Positions 52,921 to 62,812 are shown, counted from the first letter of the stretch. The stretch: 64,000 nt of DNA from Pseudomonas rhizoryzae (GCF_005250615.1 NZ_SULM01000005.1:350812-414811); one strand, 5' to 3'. Notes: generated from the sequence alone by a model not told the origin. Made by a program: numbers and translations.

Positions 52921-53790
52921 ATGGATCGTGCCAGCACCCTGCTGCAAACCATCCAGACCCGCATTGGCGAACTCAACCGTGCCGAACGCAAGGTCGCCGA
53001 GGTCATCCTGCAGAATCCCCGGCAGGCCACGCGCTACACCATCGCGGCCCTGGCCCAGGCGGCGCAGGTCAGTGAACCCACCGTGAACCGCTTCTGCCGG
53101 TCGCTGGGGGTGAGCGGCTACCCGGAGATGAAGATCCAGCTGGCGCAGAGCATCGCCAGTGGTGCGGTCTACGTCAGCCAGGCGGTAGCGGCCAATGACG
53201 AACCTGAAGCCTATGCCGAGAAGATCTTCAGCAGCACCATCGCCTCCCTCGACAGCGCTCGCCAGCGCCTGGACGCCAAGGTGGTGGATCGGGCGGTCGA
53301 CCTGATGATCCAGGCCCGGCAGATCCATTTCTTCGGCCTGGGCGCCTCGGCACCGGTAGCCCTGGACGCCCAGCACAAGTTCTTCCGTTTCAACATGGCG
53401 GTATCGGCGCATTCGGACGTGCTGATGCAGCGGATGCTGGCGTCCATCGCCCAGACCGGCGAGCTGTTCGTGATCATTTCCTACACGGGTCGCACCCGCG
53501 AGCTGGTGGACGTGGCCAAGGTGGCGCGGGACAACGGCGCCTCGGTGCTCGGCCTCACCGCCAGCAACACGCCACTGGCCAAGGTCTGCACCCTGAGTCT
53601 GGACATTCCGCTGCCGGAAGACACCGACATCTACATGCCCATGACCTCGCGGATCATCCAACTCACCGTGCTGGACATCCTGGCCACCGGGGTGACGCTC
53701 AAGCGCGGCGTGGACTTCCAGCCGCACCTGCGCAAGGTCAAGGAGAGCCTGGTCGCTACCCGCTATCCGTCGGAGCCCGACCAGGGTTGA
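52921..53790 (+). CDS. hexR: RpiR-family regulator HexR
   Basis: The 289-residue regulator has an N-terminal RpiR helix-turn-helix (residues 1-77: [40 protein letters not shown]) and a C-terminal SIS sugar-phosphate-binding domain (128-265: [35 protein letters not shown]). In Pseudomonas, HexR represses zwf-pgl-eda and related genes and is released by KDPG. Placement divergent from zwf supports the name. Confidence 0.94.
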   Translation: MDRASTLLQTIQTRIGELNRAERKVAEVILQNPRQATRYTIAALAQAAQVSEPTVNRFCRSLGVSGYPEMKIQLAQSIASGAVYVSQAVAANDEPEAYAEKIFSSTIASLDSARQRLDAKVVDRAVDLMIQARQIHFFGLGASAPVALDAQHKFFRFNMAVSAHSDVLMQRMLASIAQTGELFVIISYTGRTRELVDVAKVARDNGASVLGLTASNTPLAKVCTLSLDIPLPEDTDIYMPMTSRIIQLTVLDILATGVTLKRGVDFQPHLRKVKESLVATRYPSEPDQG

Positions 53791-53828
53791 GGCTCAGGGG
53801 CTCCGGTCGGCCCGGAGCCCGTCGAGCG

Positions 53829-54878
53829 TCAAATGTCGTCGCGGTGGCTGAACAGATCCCAGGTGGACATGAACAGCGCGGCGATCAGCGGGCCGATGAC
53901 GAAGCCGTTGAGGCCGAACAGCGACATGCCACCGATGGTGGAAATTAGCACCACGTAGTCAGGCATCTTGGTGTCCTTGCCGACCAGGATCGGACGCAGC
54001 AGGTTGTCCACCAGGCCGATCACCACCACGGCGAAGACGATCAGGATCACGCCCTTGAGCACCGCACCGGTGGCCAGGAAATAGATCGCCACCGGCACCC
54101 AGATGAGCGCCGAGCCGACCGCGGGCAACAGCGAGAGGAAGGCCATCAGGGTGCCCCAGAGCACCGCCCCCTGCACGCCCAGCACCCCGAGAATGAAGCC
54201 ACCCAGGGCACCCTGCACCACCGCGACGATGATGTTGCCCTTCACCGTGGCTCGCACCACCGCGGTGAACTTGGCCATCAGGCTGCGCTTGTGCATGTCG
54301 CTCAGCGGTATGGCCTTGCGGATCAGCGCCACCAATTGGGAACCGTCGCGCAACAGGAAGAACAGCAGGTAGAGCATCACGCCGAAGCCGATGAGGAACT
54401 GGAAGGTTCCTTGGCCGAAGCTGAAGGCCTGGGTGGCGACGAACTGGCTGCCCTGCATGGCGCCTTCGGAGAGCTTCTGGCGGATGCCTTCCAGGTCACC
54501 GGCACCGAAGCGCTCCAGCACGCTGCGCACCGAGTCTGGCAGCGCGCCCCAGACCTGCTGGTAGTACTGGCCGAAATTGAGCTGACCACTACTGATCTGC
54601 TGGTAGAGCAGCGAGCCTTCCTGCACCAGGGAGATGGCGATGAACACCACCGGCAGGATGACGATGAGCAGGATCACGAACAGGGTGCAAAGCGCGCCGA
54701 GGTTACGGCGGTTGTTGAAGCGCCGGACGAACCAGCGCTGCAACGGTGCGAAGAGGATGGCGAGGATCGCGCCCCAGAACACCGCACCCAGGAAGGGCGT
54801 GAGGATCCAAACGAAGGCGAGCGAGACCACCACCAGCAGGATCAGGAACGTCTTGTTTTCCAGCCGAGCGCTTTTCAT
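53829..54878 (-). CDS. AI-2E family transporter (PerM/TqsA superfamily)
   Basis: This 349-residue membrane protein has about eight helices in the family layout: N-terminal pair, a long soluble loop (residues 85-150), then VMLYLLFFLLRDG, VKGNIIVAVVQGALGGFIL and a C-terminal DNLLRPILVGKDTKMPD with GLNGFVIGPLIAALF. Members export varied small molecules or ions; only some affect autoinducer-2. The substrate is unknown. Convergent with hexR. Confidence 0.9.
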   Translation of the reverse strand: MKSARLENKTFLILLVVVSLAFVWILTPFLGAVFWGAILAILFAPLQRWFVRRFNNRRNLGALCTLFVILLIVILPVVFIAISLVQEGSLLYQQISSGQLNFGQYYQQVWGALPDSVRSVLERFGAGDLEGIRQKLSEGAMQGSQFVATQAFSFGQGTFQFLIGFGVMLYLLFFLLRDGSQLVALIRKAIPLSDMHKRSLMAKFTAVVRATVKGNIIVAVVQGALGGFILGVLGVQGAVLWGTLMAFLSLLPAVGSALIWVPVAIYFLATGAVLKGVILIVFAVVVIGLVDNLLRPILVGKDTKMPDYVVLISTIGGMSLFGLNGFVIGPLIAALFMSTWDLFSHRDDI

Positions 54879-55002
54879 TGGCTTTTCGTGATTCCAAACA
54901 AGGAGGACAGGCCTTGCTTAGAGCCTCGGAAGCCCTGGGGTTCCCATGAGCGCCCCAACTCGACCTGGAGAGGCACGCCGGAGCACCCCGGCGCGCCGGC
55001 CA

Positions 55003-56679
55003 TCATACACGGAACTGACGCACCAACCCGTCCAGCCGCTTGCCCAGGCCGACCATGCCAGCGGTACTTTGCGCGCCCTGCTGGGCACCCTGGGCCATGC
55101 TGTCGACGGCACCGGCAATGCTGTGGACGCTGCGATTGACTTCTTCGGCCACGGCGGTCTGCTCCTCGGCCGCACTAGCGATCTGGGTATTCATGGCGTT
55201 GATGGTGGCGATCAGCTCACTGATCGCTGCCAGGGCGGTACCGGCCTGTTCAGCCTGGGCGGTCGTGGCTTCGCCCAGGCTGCTGGAGCGCTCCATGGCG
55301 CCCACGGCGCGGCTGGTGGCCTGCTGTAGCCGATCGATCATGCCCTGGATTTCCTGGGTGCTCTGCTGGGTCCGGCTGGCCAGCGCCCGGACTTCGTCGG
55401 CCACCACGGCGAAGCCACGCCCGGCCTCACCCGCGCGGGCGGCCTCGATGGCGGCATTGAGCGCCAGCAGGTTGGTCTGCTCGGCGATGGCCCGGATCAC
55501 ATCGAGTACGCCGACGATGGCGCCCACATCCTGCTTGAGCCCATCGAGGGATACGCCGCTCTGACGAACCTCCGCCACCAGCTCGTGGATACGGGTAACG
55601 CTGGCCGTGACCACCTGATGCGCGGCATCGCCCTGCGCTTCGGCCGCACGGGTAGCCTCGGAAGCCTGCTGGGCGCTACTGGCGACCTCCTGGGCGGCGG
55701 ACGACATCTGGTTGATGGCGGTGGCGACCTGATCGGTTTCGCTGCGCTGGCGCTGCATGGCCTGGTCGGTTCGCTCAGCCTGACCAGCCACCTCGTTGAG
55801 CAGGCCGGTGAGCTGGTGCGTGATGTCGACCACCTGGGCGATGGTGCCCTGGATCTTGTCGACGAAGCGGTTGAAGGAGGCGGCGAGCTGGCTGAATTCG
55901 TCGCGACCGGTTACCGGCAGGCGCCGGGTCAGGTCACCCTCCCCGTCGGCGATGTCGTCGAGGTTGGCGCGGATCTGCAACAGCGGCCGCAGGGTGCGGC
56001 GAGCGAAGACCTGGGCGATGACGCCGATCACCAGCAGCAGCGCCAGGGCCACGCCAAGGGTCAGCCAGAGTTGCGCGCGCGTGCGCTGATCGACCTGCTT
56101 GGCCACTGCGGCGACCTGAGCATCGACACCATCCAGATTCACCGCCGAACCGATCACCAGATCCCATTTCGGCAGGTAGTCGGTATAGGCGAGCTTGGGC
56201 ACCAGGACATCCTTGTTGCCCGGCAGCGAGGAACTGTAGCGACTGAAGTGCGAGCCATCCTTGCCCGCTCGCACCAGCTCCTGGTTCAGGTAGACGCCGT
56301 TGGGGTCACGATTGTCCTTGAAACTCTTGCCGACACCGGCCGGGTCGTTGCCCTTGAACAGGCGGACCACATTGGAGTCGTAGCCGAAGATGTAGCCGTC
56401 CTTGCCATAGGCGATGGACGACAGCAAGCGGATGGCCTGGTCACGCGCCGCGGTGTCACCTGGCGCCGAAGCGTCGTAGAGCGGTTTGATCACCGTCATG
56501 GCGGTCTGTACGGTGTCCTGCAGGCCGGCCTTGCTCCGCGCCATGAGGCGTTCGCGGACGTCCTGGACGTCCTGGGTGGCCTGATGATCGAGAATCCAAT
56601 AGGACAGGCAACTCAGAATCAGCGTGAACAGGCAGACCGGCAGAATCGCCAGGGCAGTGACTTTGAGCTTGAGGCTCAT
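55003..56679 (-). CDS. Methyl-accepting chemotaxis protein with single Cache sensor
   Basis: The 558-residue receptor has an N-terminal membrane helix (residues 8-30), a periplasmic sCache_2-like domain (35-185: [19 protein letters not shown]), a second helix (203-226), HAMP and a cytoplasmic signalling domain. The conserved hairpin tip is [20 protein letters not shown]. Similar Pseudomonas receptors such as McpP respond to short carboxylic acids, but the ligand here is unproven. No C-terminal CheR-binding pentapeptide is evident. Confidence 0.9.
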   Translation of the reverse strand: MSLKLKVTALAILPVCLFTLILSCLSYWILDHQATQDVQDVRERLMARSKAGLQDTVQTAMTVIKPLYDASAPGDTAARDQAIRLLSSIAYGKDGYIFGYDSNVVRLFKGNDPAGVGKSFKDNRDPNGVYLNQELVRAGKDGSHFSRYSSSLPGNKDVLVPKLAYTDYLPKWDLVIGSAVNLDGVDAQVAAVAKQVDQRTRAQLWLTLGVALALLLVIGVIAQVFARRTLRPLLQIRANLDDIADGEGDLTRRLPVTGRDEFSQLAASFNRFVDKIQGTIAQVVDITHQLTGLLNEVAGQAERTDQAMQRQRSETDQVATAINQMSSAAQEVASSAQQASEATRAAEAQGDAAHQVVTASVTRIHELVAEVRQSGVSLDGLKQDVGAIVGVLDVIRAIAEQTNLLALNAAIEAARAGEAGRGFAVVADEVRALASRTQQSTQEIQGMIDRLQQATSRAVGAMERSSSLGEATTAQAEQAGTALAAISELIATINAMNTQIASAAEEQTAVAEEVNRSVHSIAGAVDSMAQGAQQGAQSTAGMVGLGKRLDGLVRQFRV

Positions 56680-56776
56680 TCAAGAAATCTCCAAGAGCTG
56701 GACCGAGGCTCTATGATCGGCTTTTCCGGAGGAAACTTGAAGTCAAAAACATGGCGATGGCAAAATGACAGGGAAC

Positions 56777-58105
56777 TCAAGACGGGCGGCGCTGTCTCGG
56801 CAGCCTTATCGAGGCCCGCAGGCCACCCCAGGGGCTTTCCGCCAGCTCTAGCTCGCCACCTTGGGCCTCCACGATATCGCTGACGATCCCCAGTCCCAGC
56901 CCATGACCGGCGACCGCCTCGTCGAGTCGCGTCCCGCGCGCGAGAATGGCCAGGCGTTCTGCGGCAGGCACTCCGGGACCGTCGTCGTCGACCGCGATCC
57001 AATAGCTTTCTTCCTGCACCTCTACGGTCAGGCGCACCCGGCTACGCGCCCACTTGCCGGCGTTGTCCAGCAGATTGCCGAACAACTCCAGCAGGTCTTC
57101 GCGATCCCACGGCAGACGTAGTCCTGACGGCAACTGGCAGTCGAAGACGATACGCTCGCCATGCAGTCTGCCGAGCAGGACGCAAAGTTCGTGCAGCTCG
57201 GCGACATCCAGGTGCGCGCCTGGTAGCGCTTCCCCGGCCAAGCGGGCGCGACGCAGCTCTCGTTCAAGCCGCTCGCGAATACGTCCGAGTTGCTCGCGCA
57301 AGGCGTCACGCTGTTCGGGCAGCGCCTGTAATTCCGGACGCTCGGCCAGACTGGTAAGGACCGCGATGGGCGTCTTGAGCGCATGGCCCAGGTTGCCGAT
57401 GCCATGCCGTGCCCGACGCAGCCCTTCTTCGGTATGCCGCAACAGGGCATTCATCTCGCTGACCAAGGGCTCCAGCTCTACGGGTACCTCGGGATCCAAC
57501 GCCGAACGCCGGCCCTGATGCAACTGGGCGATCTGCTCGCGGACCTGATCCAAGGGCCGCAACGCACGACGGACGATGAGCCGCTGCAACAGCAGCACCA
57601 GCAGCAGCGTCGCCAGCCCCAGCAGCGCGCCGAGGCCGAGGATGCGCAGCAGGCTCGTCAGCAGCGGATTGTAGTCGTCGGCCACGGTCACCCTCACCTG
57701 CTGACCATAGCGCTGGTAATCCGCTCGATAGGTGAGCAGGCGCTGGCCACTGGGGCCAGCGGCGAGGCTGTCGGCCATTCCCTGGTTGGCAGGAATTTCG
57801 AGCTGGGCATCCCAGAGCGAGCGTGAACGCCAGCGGATGTCCAGCGCCGGGATCTCGATGAGAAAGTAGCGACCGGACAGTGGCCGGGTATAGAGAGTCC
57901 CCAGGCGCCCCTCGTCCAGTTGCAGCCCATGGGGACCGCGCACCAAGGCGGCCAAGAGATTTTCCGTCTCGCTACGCAAGCCGGTTTCCAGGTAGCGGCG
58001 CAAGGCATGATCCACCAGCCAGGTGCCACCGAGCACCAGCACCAACCCTGCCACCAGTAGGATGGCGACCAGCCCGCTGCGTAGCCGGGCCTGGATCGAC
58101 TTCAA
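56777..58105 (-). CDS. Sensor histidine kinase (BqsS/PhoQ-type)
   Basis: The 442-residue kinase has two membrane helices (residues 13-35 and about 160-185) around a periplasmic sensor, HAMP, a dimerisation His in [18 protein letters not shown], and an ATPase domain ([25 protein letters not shown]). The start is TTG 58105, overlapping the regulator stop (ATTGA), which the sequence clearly supports because the frame upstream lies inside the regulator gene. Context with PepSY proteins resembles the iron-responsive BqsRS (CarRS) locus; ligand inferred only. Confidence 0.86.
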   Translation of the reverse strand: MKSIQARLRSGLVAILLVAGLVLVLGGTWLVDHALRRYLETGLRSETENLLAALVRGPHGLQLDEGRLGTLYTRPLSGRYFLIEIPALDIRWRSRSLWDAQLEIPANQGMADSLAAGPSGQRLLTYRADYQRYGQQVRVTVADDYNPLLTSLLRILGLGALLGLATLLLVLLLQRLIVRRALRPLDQVREQIAQLHQGRRSALDPEVPVELEPLVSEMNALLRHTEEGLRRARHGIGNLGHALKTPIAVLTSLAERPELQALPEQRDALREQLGRIRERLERELRRARLAGEALPGAHLDVAELHELCVLLGRLHGERIVFDCQLPSGLRLPWDREDLLELFGNLLDNAGKWARSRVRLTVEVQEESYWIAVDDDGPGVPAAERLAILARGTRLDEAVAGHGLGLGIVSDIVEAQGGELELAESPWGGLRASIRLPRQRRPS

Positions 58106-58767
58106 TCGACACCGCCCAGGCGATAACCCTGGCCACGGCGCGTCTCGATCACGTCGCGGCCCAGTTTGCGCCGCAGGTGATTGACGTGTACCTCGATGAC
58201 GTTGGAGTCGCGTTCGCTCTCGCCGTCGTACAGGTGGTCGTTGAGGCGGGTCTTGGAGAGAATCTGGCCGGGATGCAGCAAGAAGCAGCGCAAAAGGCGG
58301 AATTCCGCAGCGCTCAGCTCGATGGTTTCGCTGCCGCGAACCACGCATTGGCGCGCCTCGTCCAACGCCAGCCCGGCGGCCTGCAACAGCGGCTGGTTAG
58401 TCACACCCCTCACTCGCCGTAGCAAAGCGGCAATGCGCAGGCCGAGCTCTTCAGGGTGGAAGGGTTTGGTCAGATAGTCGTCGGCGCCCGCCTTCAGCCC
58501 CTCGATGCGCTCGGCCCAGCTGTCACGGGCGGTAAGGATCAGCACCGGGGTGGCCAGGGCGGCCGCGCGCCACTCCGCGAGTACCGCCAGACCCGATCGG
58601 CCAGGCAGGCCAAGGTCGAGCACGATGAGGTCATAGGGCTCCTGGGCACCCTGCCAGGCGGCATCGCGACCATCGGCGAGCCAGTCGACGGCATAGCCCT
58701 GGCGAGCGAGGAACGCCGAGATCTCGTCGGCCAGGGCTACGTCGTCTTCCACCAACAGCAGGCGCAT
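58102..58767 (-). CDS. OmpR-family response regulator (BqsR-like)
   Basis: The 221-residue regulator has a receiver domain (acidic pocket VEDD at residues 7-10, phospho-Asp in [13 protein letters not shown], Lys in [11 protein letters not shown]) and a C-terminal winged helix ([41 protein letters not shown]). It strongly resembles BqsR from memory. The kinase gene follows with a 4-base overlap; PepSY genes precede it directly. Confidence 0.88.
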   Translation of the reverse strand: MRLLLVEDDVALADEISAFLARQGYAVDWLADGRDAAWQGAQEPYDLIVLDLGLPGRSGLAVLAEWRAAALATPVLILTARDSWAERIEGLKAGADDYLTKPFHPEELGLRIAALLRRVRGVTNQPLLQAAGLALDEARQCVVRGSETIELSAAEFRLLRCFLLHPGQILSKTRLNDHLYDGESERDSNVIEVHVNHLRRKLGRDVIETRRGQGYRLGGVD

Positions 58768-59124
58768 CTAGTCGTCCACCTCGTCCTTCATGATGGCGCC
58801 ATCCATCGCGCCGATTTCCAGTTCGCGGACGCCATCGCCGACGAGAATTTCGATCTCGTAGCGATACTGCCCGTCTTCCTCTTCCAGCTCGGCTTCCAGC
58901 AGCCGCGCCGTGGGATAGCGCTCGTTGACCCTCTGCAACAGGGTTTCCAGGGGTCGGATCACGCCTTCCTTGCGCAGCTTGAGGGCCTCGTCCTGGTCCA
59001 GGTCGCGGGCCTGGACCAGGGAGGTGGCACCGCCGAGCAGGATCAGTCCGACCAGGACGAGACTCAGCTGTCGCGCTGGTTTTTCAGGACTTCGCCAGTG
59101 GTGGCGTCGAGTTCCAGATCCCAT
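58768..59124 (-). CDS. PepSY-like periplasmic protein 2
   Basis: The 118-residue product has a basic N-terminus, a hydrophobic signal segment (LSLVLVGLILLGGATSLVQA) and a PepSY-like mature domain (DLDQDEALKLRKEGVI, AELEEEDGQYRYEIEILVG). The only in-frame ATG is 59124, which makes the gene overlap its upstream neighbour by 61 nt; a CTG nearer the signal core is a possible alternative. Its stop abuts the response-regulator start, so it belongs to the same operon. PepSY domains often modulate sensors or proteases. Confidence 0.75.
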   Translation of the reverse strand: MGSGTRRHHWRSPEKPARQLSLVLVGLILLGGATSLVQARDLDQDEALKLRKEGVIRPLETLLQRVNERYPTARLLEAELEEEDGQYRYEIEILVGDGVRELEIGAMDGAIMKDEVDD

Positions 59125-59372
59125 TTCACACCTTGGGGGTCACGTAGTTCCAATTGGTAGATGTAGCGGCCGTACTCTTCTTCCAGCTCGGTGTCGTGGG
59201 TGGTCGACCCCGGATGCTTGGCGATGGCGGCCTGGTTGAGCACCTCGAAGCTCTTGATCTTGCCGCTGTCACGCAGTTTGAGGGCTTCGTCGGGGCCAAG
59301 GTCGCGGGCCTGGGCGATGCCTACACCGGTCAGTAGGAAGGCGGCAGTGGCGATGGCGGTCAGCTTGTTCAT
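59064..59372 (-). CDS. PepSY-domain periplasmic protein 1
   Basis: This 102-residue precursor has a signal peptide (MNKLTAIATAAFLLTGVGIAQ in outline, cut after Ala22) and a PepSY domain: ARDLGPDEALKLRDSGKI, HDTELEEEYGRYIYQLEL and LDATTGEVLKNQ. It shares the ARDL-x-DEALKLR start with the next gene, so the two are tandem paralogues. First gene of the four-gene operon with the two-component system. A 50-bp AT-rich stretch upstream with TTAATCG repeats may hold the promoter or operator. Confidence 0.82.
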   Translation of the reverse strand: MNKLTAIATAAFLLTGVGIAQARDLGPDEALKLRDSGKIKSFEVLNQAAIAKHPGSTTHDTELEEEYGRYIYQLELRDPQGVKWDLELDATTGEVLKNQRDS

Positions 59373-59404
59373 GGTGATTCCTCTGGGTTGCTGTCTGTTC
59401 TGAA

Positions 59405-59462
59405 TCCAGAGTAGCCATCGGCCATTAATCGAAACTTAATCGCCCATTAAGCCAAACTTAAT
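59405..59462 (-). promoter_or_regulatory. Tandem TTAAT-type repeats upstream of the PepSY operon
   Basis: GCCATTAATCGAAACTTAAT is followed by GCCCATTAAGCCAAACTTAA: two 22-bp-spaced copies of (C)CATTAA-x5-AACTTAA. Direct repeats of this kind suit an OmpR-family regulator such as the BqsR-like protein encoded downstream. On the other side the region overlaps the 3' end of the DUF3253 gene. Confidence 0.55.
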
Positions 59463-59704
59463 CGGATCGGGCCATGCCAGGGAGCGGCGGGAGGCAGGGT
59501 CTCCCCCTTCTGCGTCACCCGCAGGCGCCCCTCGCGTGCCAGCTCACGGGCAGCCAGGCGTAGCGGCTCCATCAGCGGTCGCCAATCCGCCGCCAGCTCA
59601 CGGGCGACCTCCGAAGGGCAGAAGGTGGTACCTGGGCGGCGTGTGCGCGCCTTGGCGAGCAAGGCCTCGCGTAGCTGTGCGTCGGTCGGCTTGGCGCTGG
59701 TCAT
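59447..59704 (-). CDS. DUF3253 family protein
   Basis: The 85-residue protein has a winged-helix-like layout: DAQLREALLAKARTRRPGTT, FCPSEVARELAADWRPLM, then LAREGRLRVTQKGE and a PPAAPWHGPIRL ending, which I recall as DUF3253. ATG 59704 is preferred; an open frame extends to 59800 but runs into the divergent topoisomerase gene. Its 3' end contains part of the TTAAT repeats. Function unknown; DNA binding is plausible from the fold. Confidence 0.78.
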   Translation of the reverse strand: MTSAKPTDAQLREALLAKARTRRPGTTFCPSEVARELAADWRPLMEPLRLAARELAREGRLRVTQKGETLPPAAPWHGPIRLSLA

Positions 59705-59764
59705 GAGAACCTGGTCCGGCTTCCTGGAGTCCACCGTTTTGACCAGGAAATCGTCGGTGCAGTC

Positions 59765-60892
59765 ATGACCTCTCGCTCGAAAGCCTCGAAAGTAATGCAA
59801 CGCCTCGCCCAGACCGATCTACCCGTCCCCACCGATGAGCGCGACGACACCGGTACCGCCCTCTGTACCCCCTTGCCACCCGATCTCAACTACGTCGACG
59901 ACCGCCAACCCGGTCTCAGCCGGCGCAAGCTGCGCGGCAAATGGGCCTACTTCACCGCGGACGGCGAGCGTATCCGCGACCAGGCGGAGGTGGAGCGGAT
60001 CAACAAGCTGGCAATCCCCCCAGCCTATACCGATGTCTGGATCTGCCCGGATGCCAATGGCCATCTCCAGGCCACGGGTCGCGACGCCCGCGGCCGCAAG
60101 CAGTATCGCTACCATCCGCGCTGGCGCGAGATTCGCGACACTGACAAGTACGAGCGGATGCTCGCCTTCGGCCAGGCTTTGCCGAAGCTGCGTCAGCGCG
60201 TGGAGGAAGACCTCAATCGCCGCGGTCTGTGCCGGGAGAAGGTCATGGCCACGGTGATCAGCCTGCTGGATGCCACCCTGATCCGGGTCGGCAACGCCCA
60301 GTACGCCAAGAGCAACAAATCCTACGGTCTCACTACCCTGCGTAATCGGCATGCCGAGGTGCATGGCAGCACCATCGCCTTCCATTTCCGTGGCAAGAGC
60401 GGTGTGGAACATGATGTGAAGGTGAGCGATCCCCGCTTGGCACGCACGGTGAAGAAATGCCTGGAGCTCCCCGGCCAGCACCTGTTCCAGTACGTGGATG
60501 CCGACGGCGAGCGCCATACGGTGACCTCCTCCGACGTCAATGCCTACCTGCACGAGCTGACCGGCGCCGATTTCACTGCCAAGGACTACCGCACCTGGGC
60601 GGGCAGTGCCCTGGCCCTGGAAGCGCTGCGCGAGCTGCGTTGCGAGACCCAGACCGAAGCCAAGAAGGAACTGGTGGACATGGTCAAGGCGGTGTCGCGC
60701 ACGCTAGGCAACACCCCGGCGGTTTGCCGCAAGTGCTACATCCACCCCGGCGTGCTCGATGCCTTTCTCGCCGGGGATCTCGGCACCCTGCCCAGACCGC
60801 GCAAACGCAAGGGCCTCAAGGAGGAAGAGGTGTTGCTGCTCAACTTCCTCCAGCGCCTGGAGCAGCGCGTGGCGGAGACTCAGGCGGCCTGA
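59765..60892 (+). CDS. DNA topoisomerase IB
   Basis: This 375-residue poxvirus-like type IB topoisomerase relaxes supercoils through a 3'-phosphotyrosine intermediate. Recognisable residues are the Arg in LIRVGNAQYAKSNKSYGLTT, Lys in HFRGKSGVEHDVKV, Arg in TAKDYRTWAGSALAL and the nucleophilic Tyr in VCRKCYIHPGVL. The N-terminal part (LSRRKLRGKWAYFTADGERI) also fits. Bacterial TopIB is common in pseudomonads. A strong hairpin follows. Confidence 0.93.
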   Translation: MTSRSKASKVMQRLAQTDLPVPTDERDDTGTALCTPLPPDLNYVDDRQPGLSRRKLRGKWAYFTADGERIRDQAEVERINKLAIPPAYTDVWICPDANGHLQATGRDARGRKQYRYHPRWREIRDTDKYERMLAFGQALPKLRQRVEEDLNRRGLCREKVMATVISLLDATLIRVGNAQYAKSNKSYGLTTLRNRHAEVHGSTIAFHFRGKSGVEHDVKVSDPRLARTVKKCLELPGQHLFQYVDADGERHTVTSSDVNAYLHELTGADFTAKDYRTWAGSALALEALRELRCETQTEAKKELVDMVKAVSRTLGNTPAVCRKCYIHPGVLDAFLAGDLGTLPRPRKRKGLKEEEVLLLNFLQRLEQRVAETQAA

Positions 60893-60925
60893 TCGCCTGG
60901 AATAATCGTCAGTCTGCCCATCCCG

Positions 60926-60956
60926 GATCACGCAGCCTGTTGCAGGCTGCGTGATC
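60926..60956 (+). terminator. Strong hairpin after topoisomerase IB
   Basis: GATCACGCAGCCTG pairs perfectly with CAGGCTGCGTGATC around TTG. No T-run follows, so termination may need help or the hairpin may stabilise the transcript. Confidence 0.6.
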
Positions 60957-61046
60957 TGCGCCACCCTGACGGTAAGGACCACGTTTCGATAGAGCCATTC
61001 GGGGGCGTTCCGTGCCGGTTACTCAACCGGATGACGGCAACAATTT

Positions 61047-61061
61047 CGTTATGTTATAACT
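61047..61061. promoter_or_regulatory. Zur box
   Basis: CGTTATGTTATAACT matches the Zur core TGTTATANTATAACA at 11 of 14 defined positions. It lies 20 bp upstream of the small gene that opens the zinc transporter operon, so Zur with zinc should repress it. Confidence 0.72.
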
Positions 61062-61080
61062 TGTTTACCTCCCGTAAGGC

Positions 61081-61203
61081 ATGACCATGTCCTCCACTCG
61101 CCCCTCCCTGCTGATGCTGTCTGTCCCCTACCGCCTGCTGCTCGCCTGCATTCCCTTGGTCGCGCTCTGGCTGGCCGTGCTCTGGGCGGTTGCCCTGCCA
61201 TGA
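61081..61203 (+). CDS. Small membrane protein opening the zinc operon (40 aa)
   Basis: From ATG 61081 (or 61087) a 38-40 residue frame encodes one long hydrophobic helix (RLLLACIPLVALWLAVLWAV) after a short polar start. It overlaps the znuC-like start (ATGA), so translation is probably coupled. The Zur box sits directly upstream, making it the first gene of a zinc-regulated operon. It may be a small subunit or a coupling leader; no family recognised. Confidence 0.6.
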   Translation: MTMSSTRPSLLMLSVPYRLLLACIPLVALWLAVLWAVALP

Positions 61204-61934
61204 ATGCCGCCGTCGAATTGCAGGACCTGACCCTGGCCTACCAGCGGCATCCTGCCATCCACCATCTGAACGGCCACTTCGCCACCGGCAGCCTCACCGC
61301 CATCGTCGGCCCCAACGGCGCCGGCAAGTCCACTCTGCTCAAGGCCATCGCCGGCACCCTGAGACCGGTCAGTGGCCGGATCAAGCGGGCGGTCTCGCAA
61401 CGGCGCCTGGGCTATCTGCCACAGGCCGCGGAAATCGACCGCAGCTTTCCACTGAGCGTGCTGGAGACCGTGGTGCTGGGCGCGTGGCAGGCCGTGGGGA
61501 GCTGGCGCGGCGTCAGCGCCGCCCAGCGTGAAGAGGCACGCCAGGCACTACGCGCGGTTGGCCTCGACGGGCTCGAGGAACGACTGGTGGGCACCCTTTC
61601 CTCCGGCCAGTTCCAGCGGGTCCTGTTCGCCCGGCTGCTCTTGCAGGATGCACCGGTGCTACTGCTCGACGAGCCCTTTACCGCCATCGACGCCCGCACG
61701 ACGGCTGACCTCCTGACCATCGTCCGCCGCTGGCACGGCCAGGGCCGCACGGTGATCGCCGTCCTGCATGACCTGGATCAGGTCCGTCAACATTTCCCCG
61801 AGACCTTGCTGCTGGCACGGGAAGCGATCGCCTGGGGGGAGACCGCCCAGGTATTGGTCGCCGAGAACCTGGCCAAGGCGCGCAATCTCGCCGAGTACTG
61901 GGACGCCGATTCGGCGGTCTGTGAGCGCGTATGA
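61200..61934 (+). CDS. Zinc/metal ABC transporter ATP-binding protein (ZnuC-like)
   Basis: The 244-residue ATPase has Walker A GPNGAGKSTLLK (residues 38-49), signature LSSGQFQRVLFARLL, Walker B LLLDEPFTAID and the switch His in AVLHDLDQV. It matches the metal-uptake (ZnuC/TroB) branch. It overlaps the permease gene by 4 bases. Zinc specificity is inferred from the upstream Zur box. Confidence 0.88.
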   Translation: MNAAVELQDLTLAYQRHPAIHHLNGHFATGSLTAIVGPNGAGKSTLLKAIAGTLRPVSGRIKRAVSQRRLGYLPQAAEIDRSFPLSVLETVVLGAWQAVGSWRGVSAAQREEARQALRAVGLDGLEERLVGTLSSGQFQRVLFARLLLQDAPVLLLDEPFTAIDARTTADLLTIVRRWHGQGRTVIAVLHDLDQVRQHFPETLLLAREAIAWGETAQVLVAENLAKARNLAEYWDADSAVCERV

Positions 61935-62800
61935 CCCTCTATCAGCTGCTGTTCGAGCCCTTCGTGGAGTTCGGCTTCATGCGCCGAGCCCTGGTGGCCT
62001 GCCTGGCCCTGGCGCTCGGCGCCGGGCCGGTGGGGGTCCTGTTGATGCTACGCCGCATGAGCCTGGTGGGCGACGCCATGAGCCATGCCGTGCTGCCAGG
62101 TGCTGCCCTGGGCTTCATGGTCGCCGGGCTGTCACTGCCCGCCATGGGCATCGGCGGCCTGCTCGCGGGACTCCTGGTGGCGGGCCTGGCCGGGCTGGTC
62201 AGCCGTTTCACCAGCCAGCGCGAGGATGCCAGTTTCGCCAGCTTCTACCTGATCTCCCTGGCCGCCGGGGTGCTGATCGTGTCGCTGCACGGCTCCAGTG
62301 TCGATCTGCTGCACGTGCTGTTCGGCACCATCCTCGCCATCGACGCCACCGCCCTGTACCTGGTCGCCGGCATCGCCACCCTGTCGCTGCTGATGCTGGC
62401 GGTGATCTATCGGCCGCTGGCCCTGGAATGCTTCGATCCGGGCTTCTTGCGCGCAGTGGGCGGCCGCGGCTCGCTCTATCACCTGCTGTTCCTCTTGCTG
62501 GTGGTGCTCAACCTGGTCGCGGGCTTCCAGGCGCTCGGCACCCTCATGGCCGTGGGCCTGATGATGCTGCCCGCCACCGCCGCACGCTTCTGGGCCAGCA
62601 GCCTACCCGGCCTGATGGCGGTCGCGAGCCTGATCGCCAGCCTGAGCGGCCTGGTCGGCCTGGTGCTCTCCTATCACCTGGGTTACGCCTCGGGCCCCGC
62701 CATCGTCCTCACCGCCGGCGCCTGCTACCTCTTCTCCCTGCTCTTCGGTCGCTTGGGCCTCTATCGCCGACTGCGTCCACCTCCTCACCTCACGCACTGA
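61931..62800 (+). CDS. Zinc/metal ABC transporter permease (ZnuB-like)
   Basis: The 289-residue membrane protein has about eight or nine helices and the ABC-3 family pattern: GVLLMLRRMSLVGDAMSHAVLPGAALGFM near residues 37-65 in outline, LHVLFGTILAID and LMAVGLMMLPATAARFWA. It forms the channel with the ATPase upstream and the binding protein downstream, all in one operon. Confidence 0.9.
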   Translation: MTLYQLLFEPFVEFGFMRRALVACLALALGAGPVGVLLMLRRMSLVGDAMSHAVLPGAALGFMVAGLSLPAMGIGGLLAGLLVAGLAGLVSRFTSQREDASFASFYLISLAAGVLIVSLHGSSVDLLHVLFGTILAIDATALYLVAGIATLSLLMLAVIYRPLALECFDPGFLRAVGGRGSLYHLLFLLLVVLNLVAGFQALGTLMAVGLMMLPATAARFWASSLPGLMAVASLIASLSGLVGLVLSYHLGYASGPAIVLTAGACYLFSLLFGRLGLYRRLRPPPHLTH

Positions 62801-62812
62801 TAAGGAGTTACC

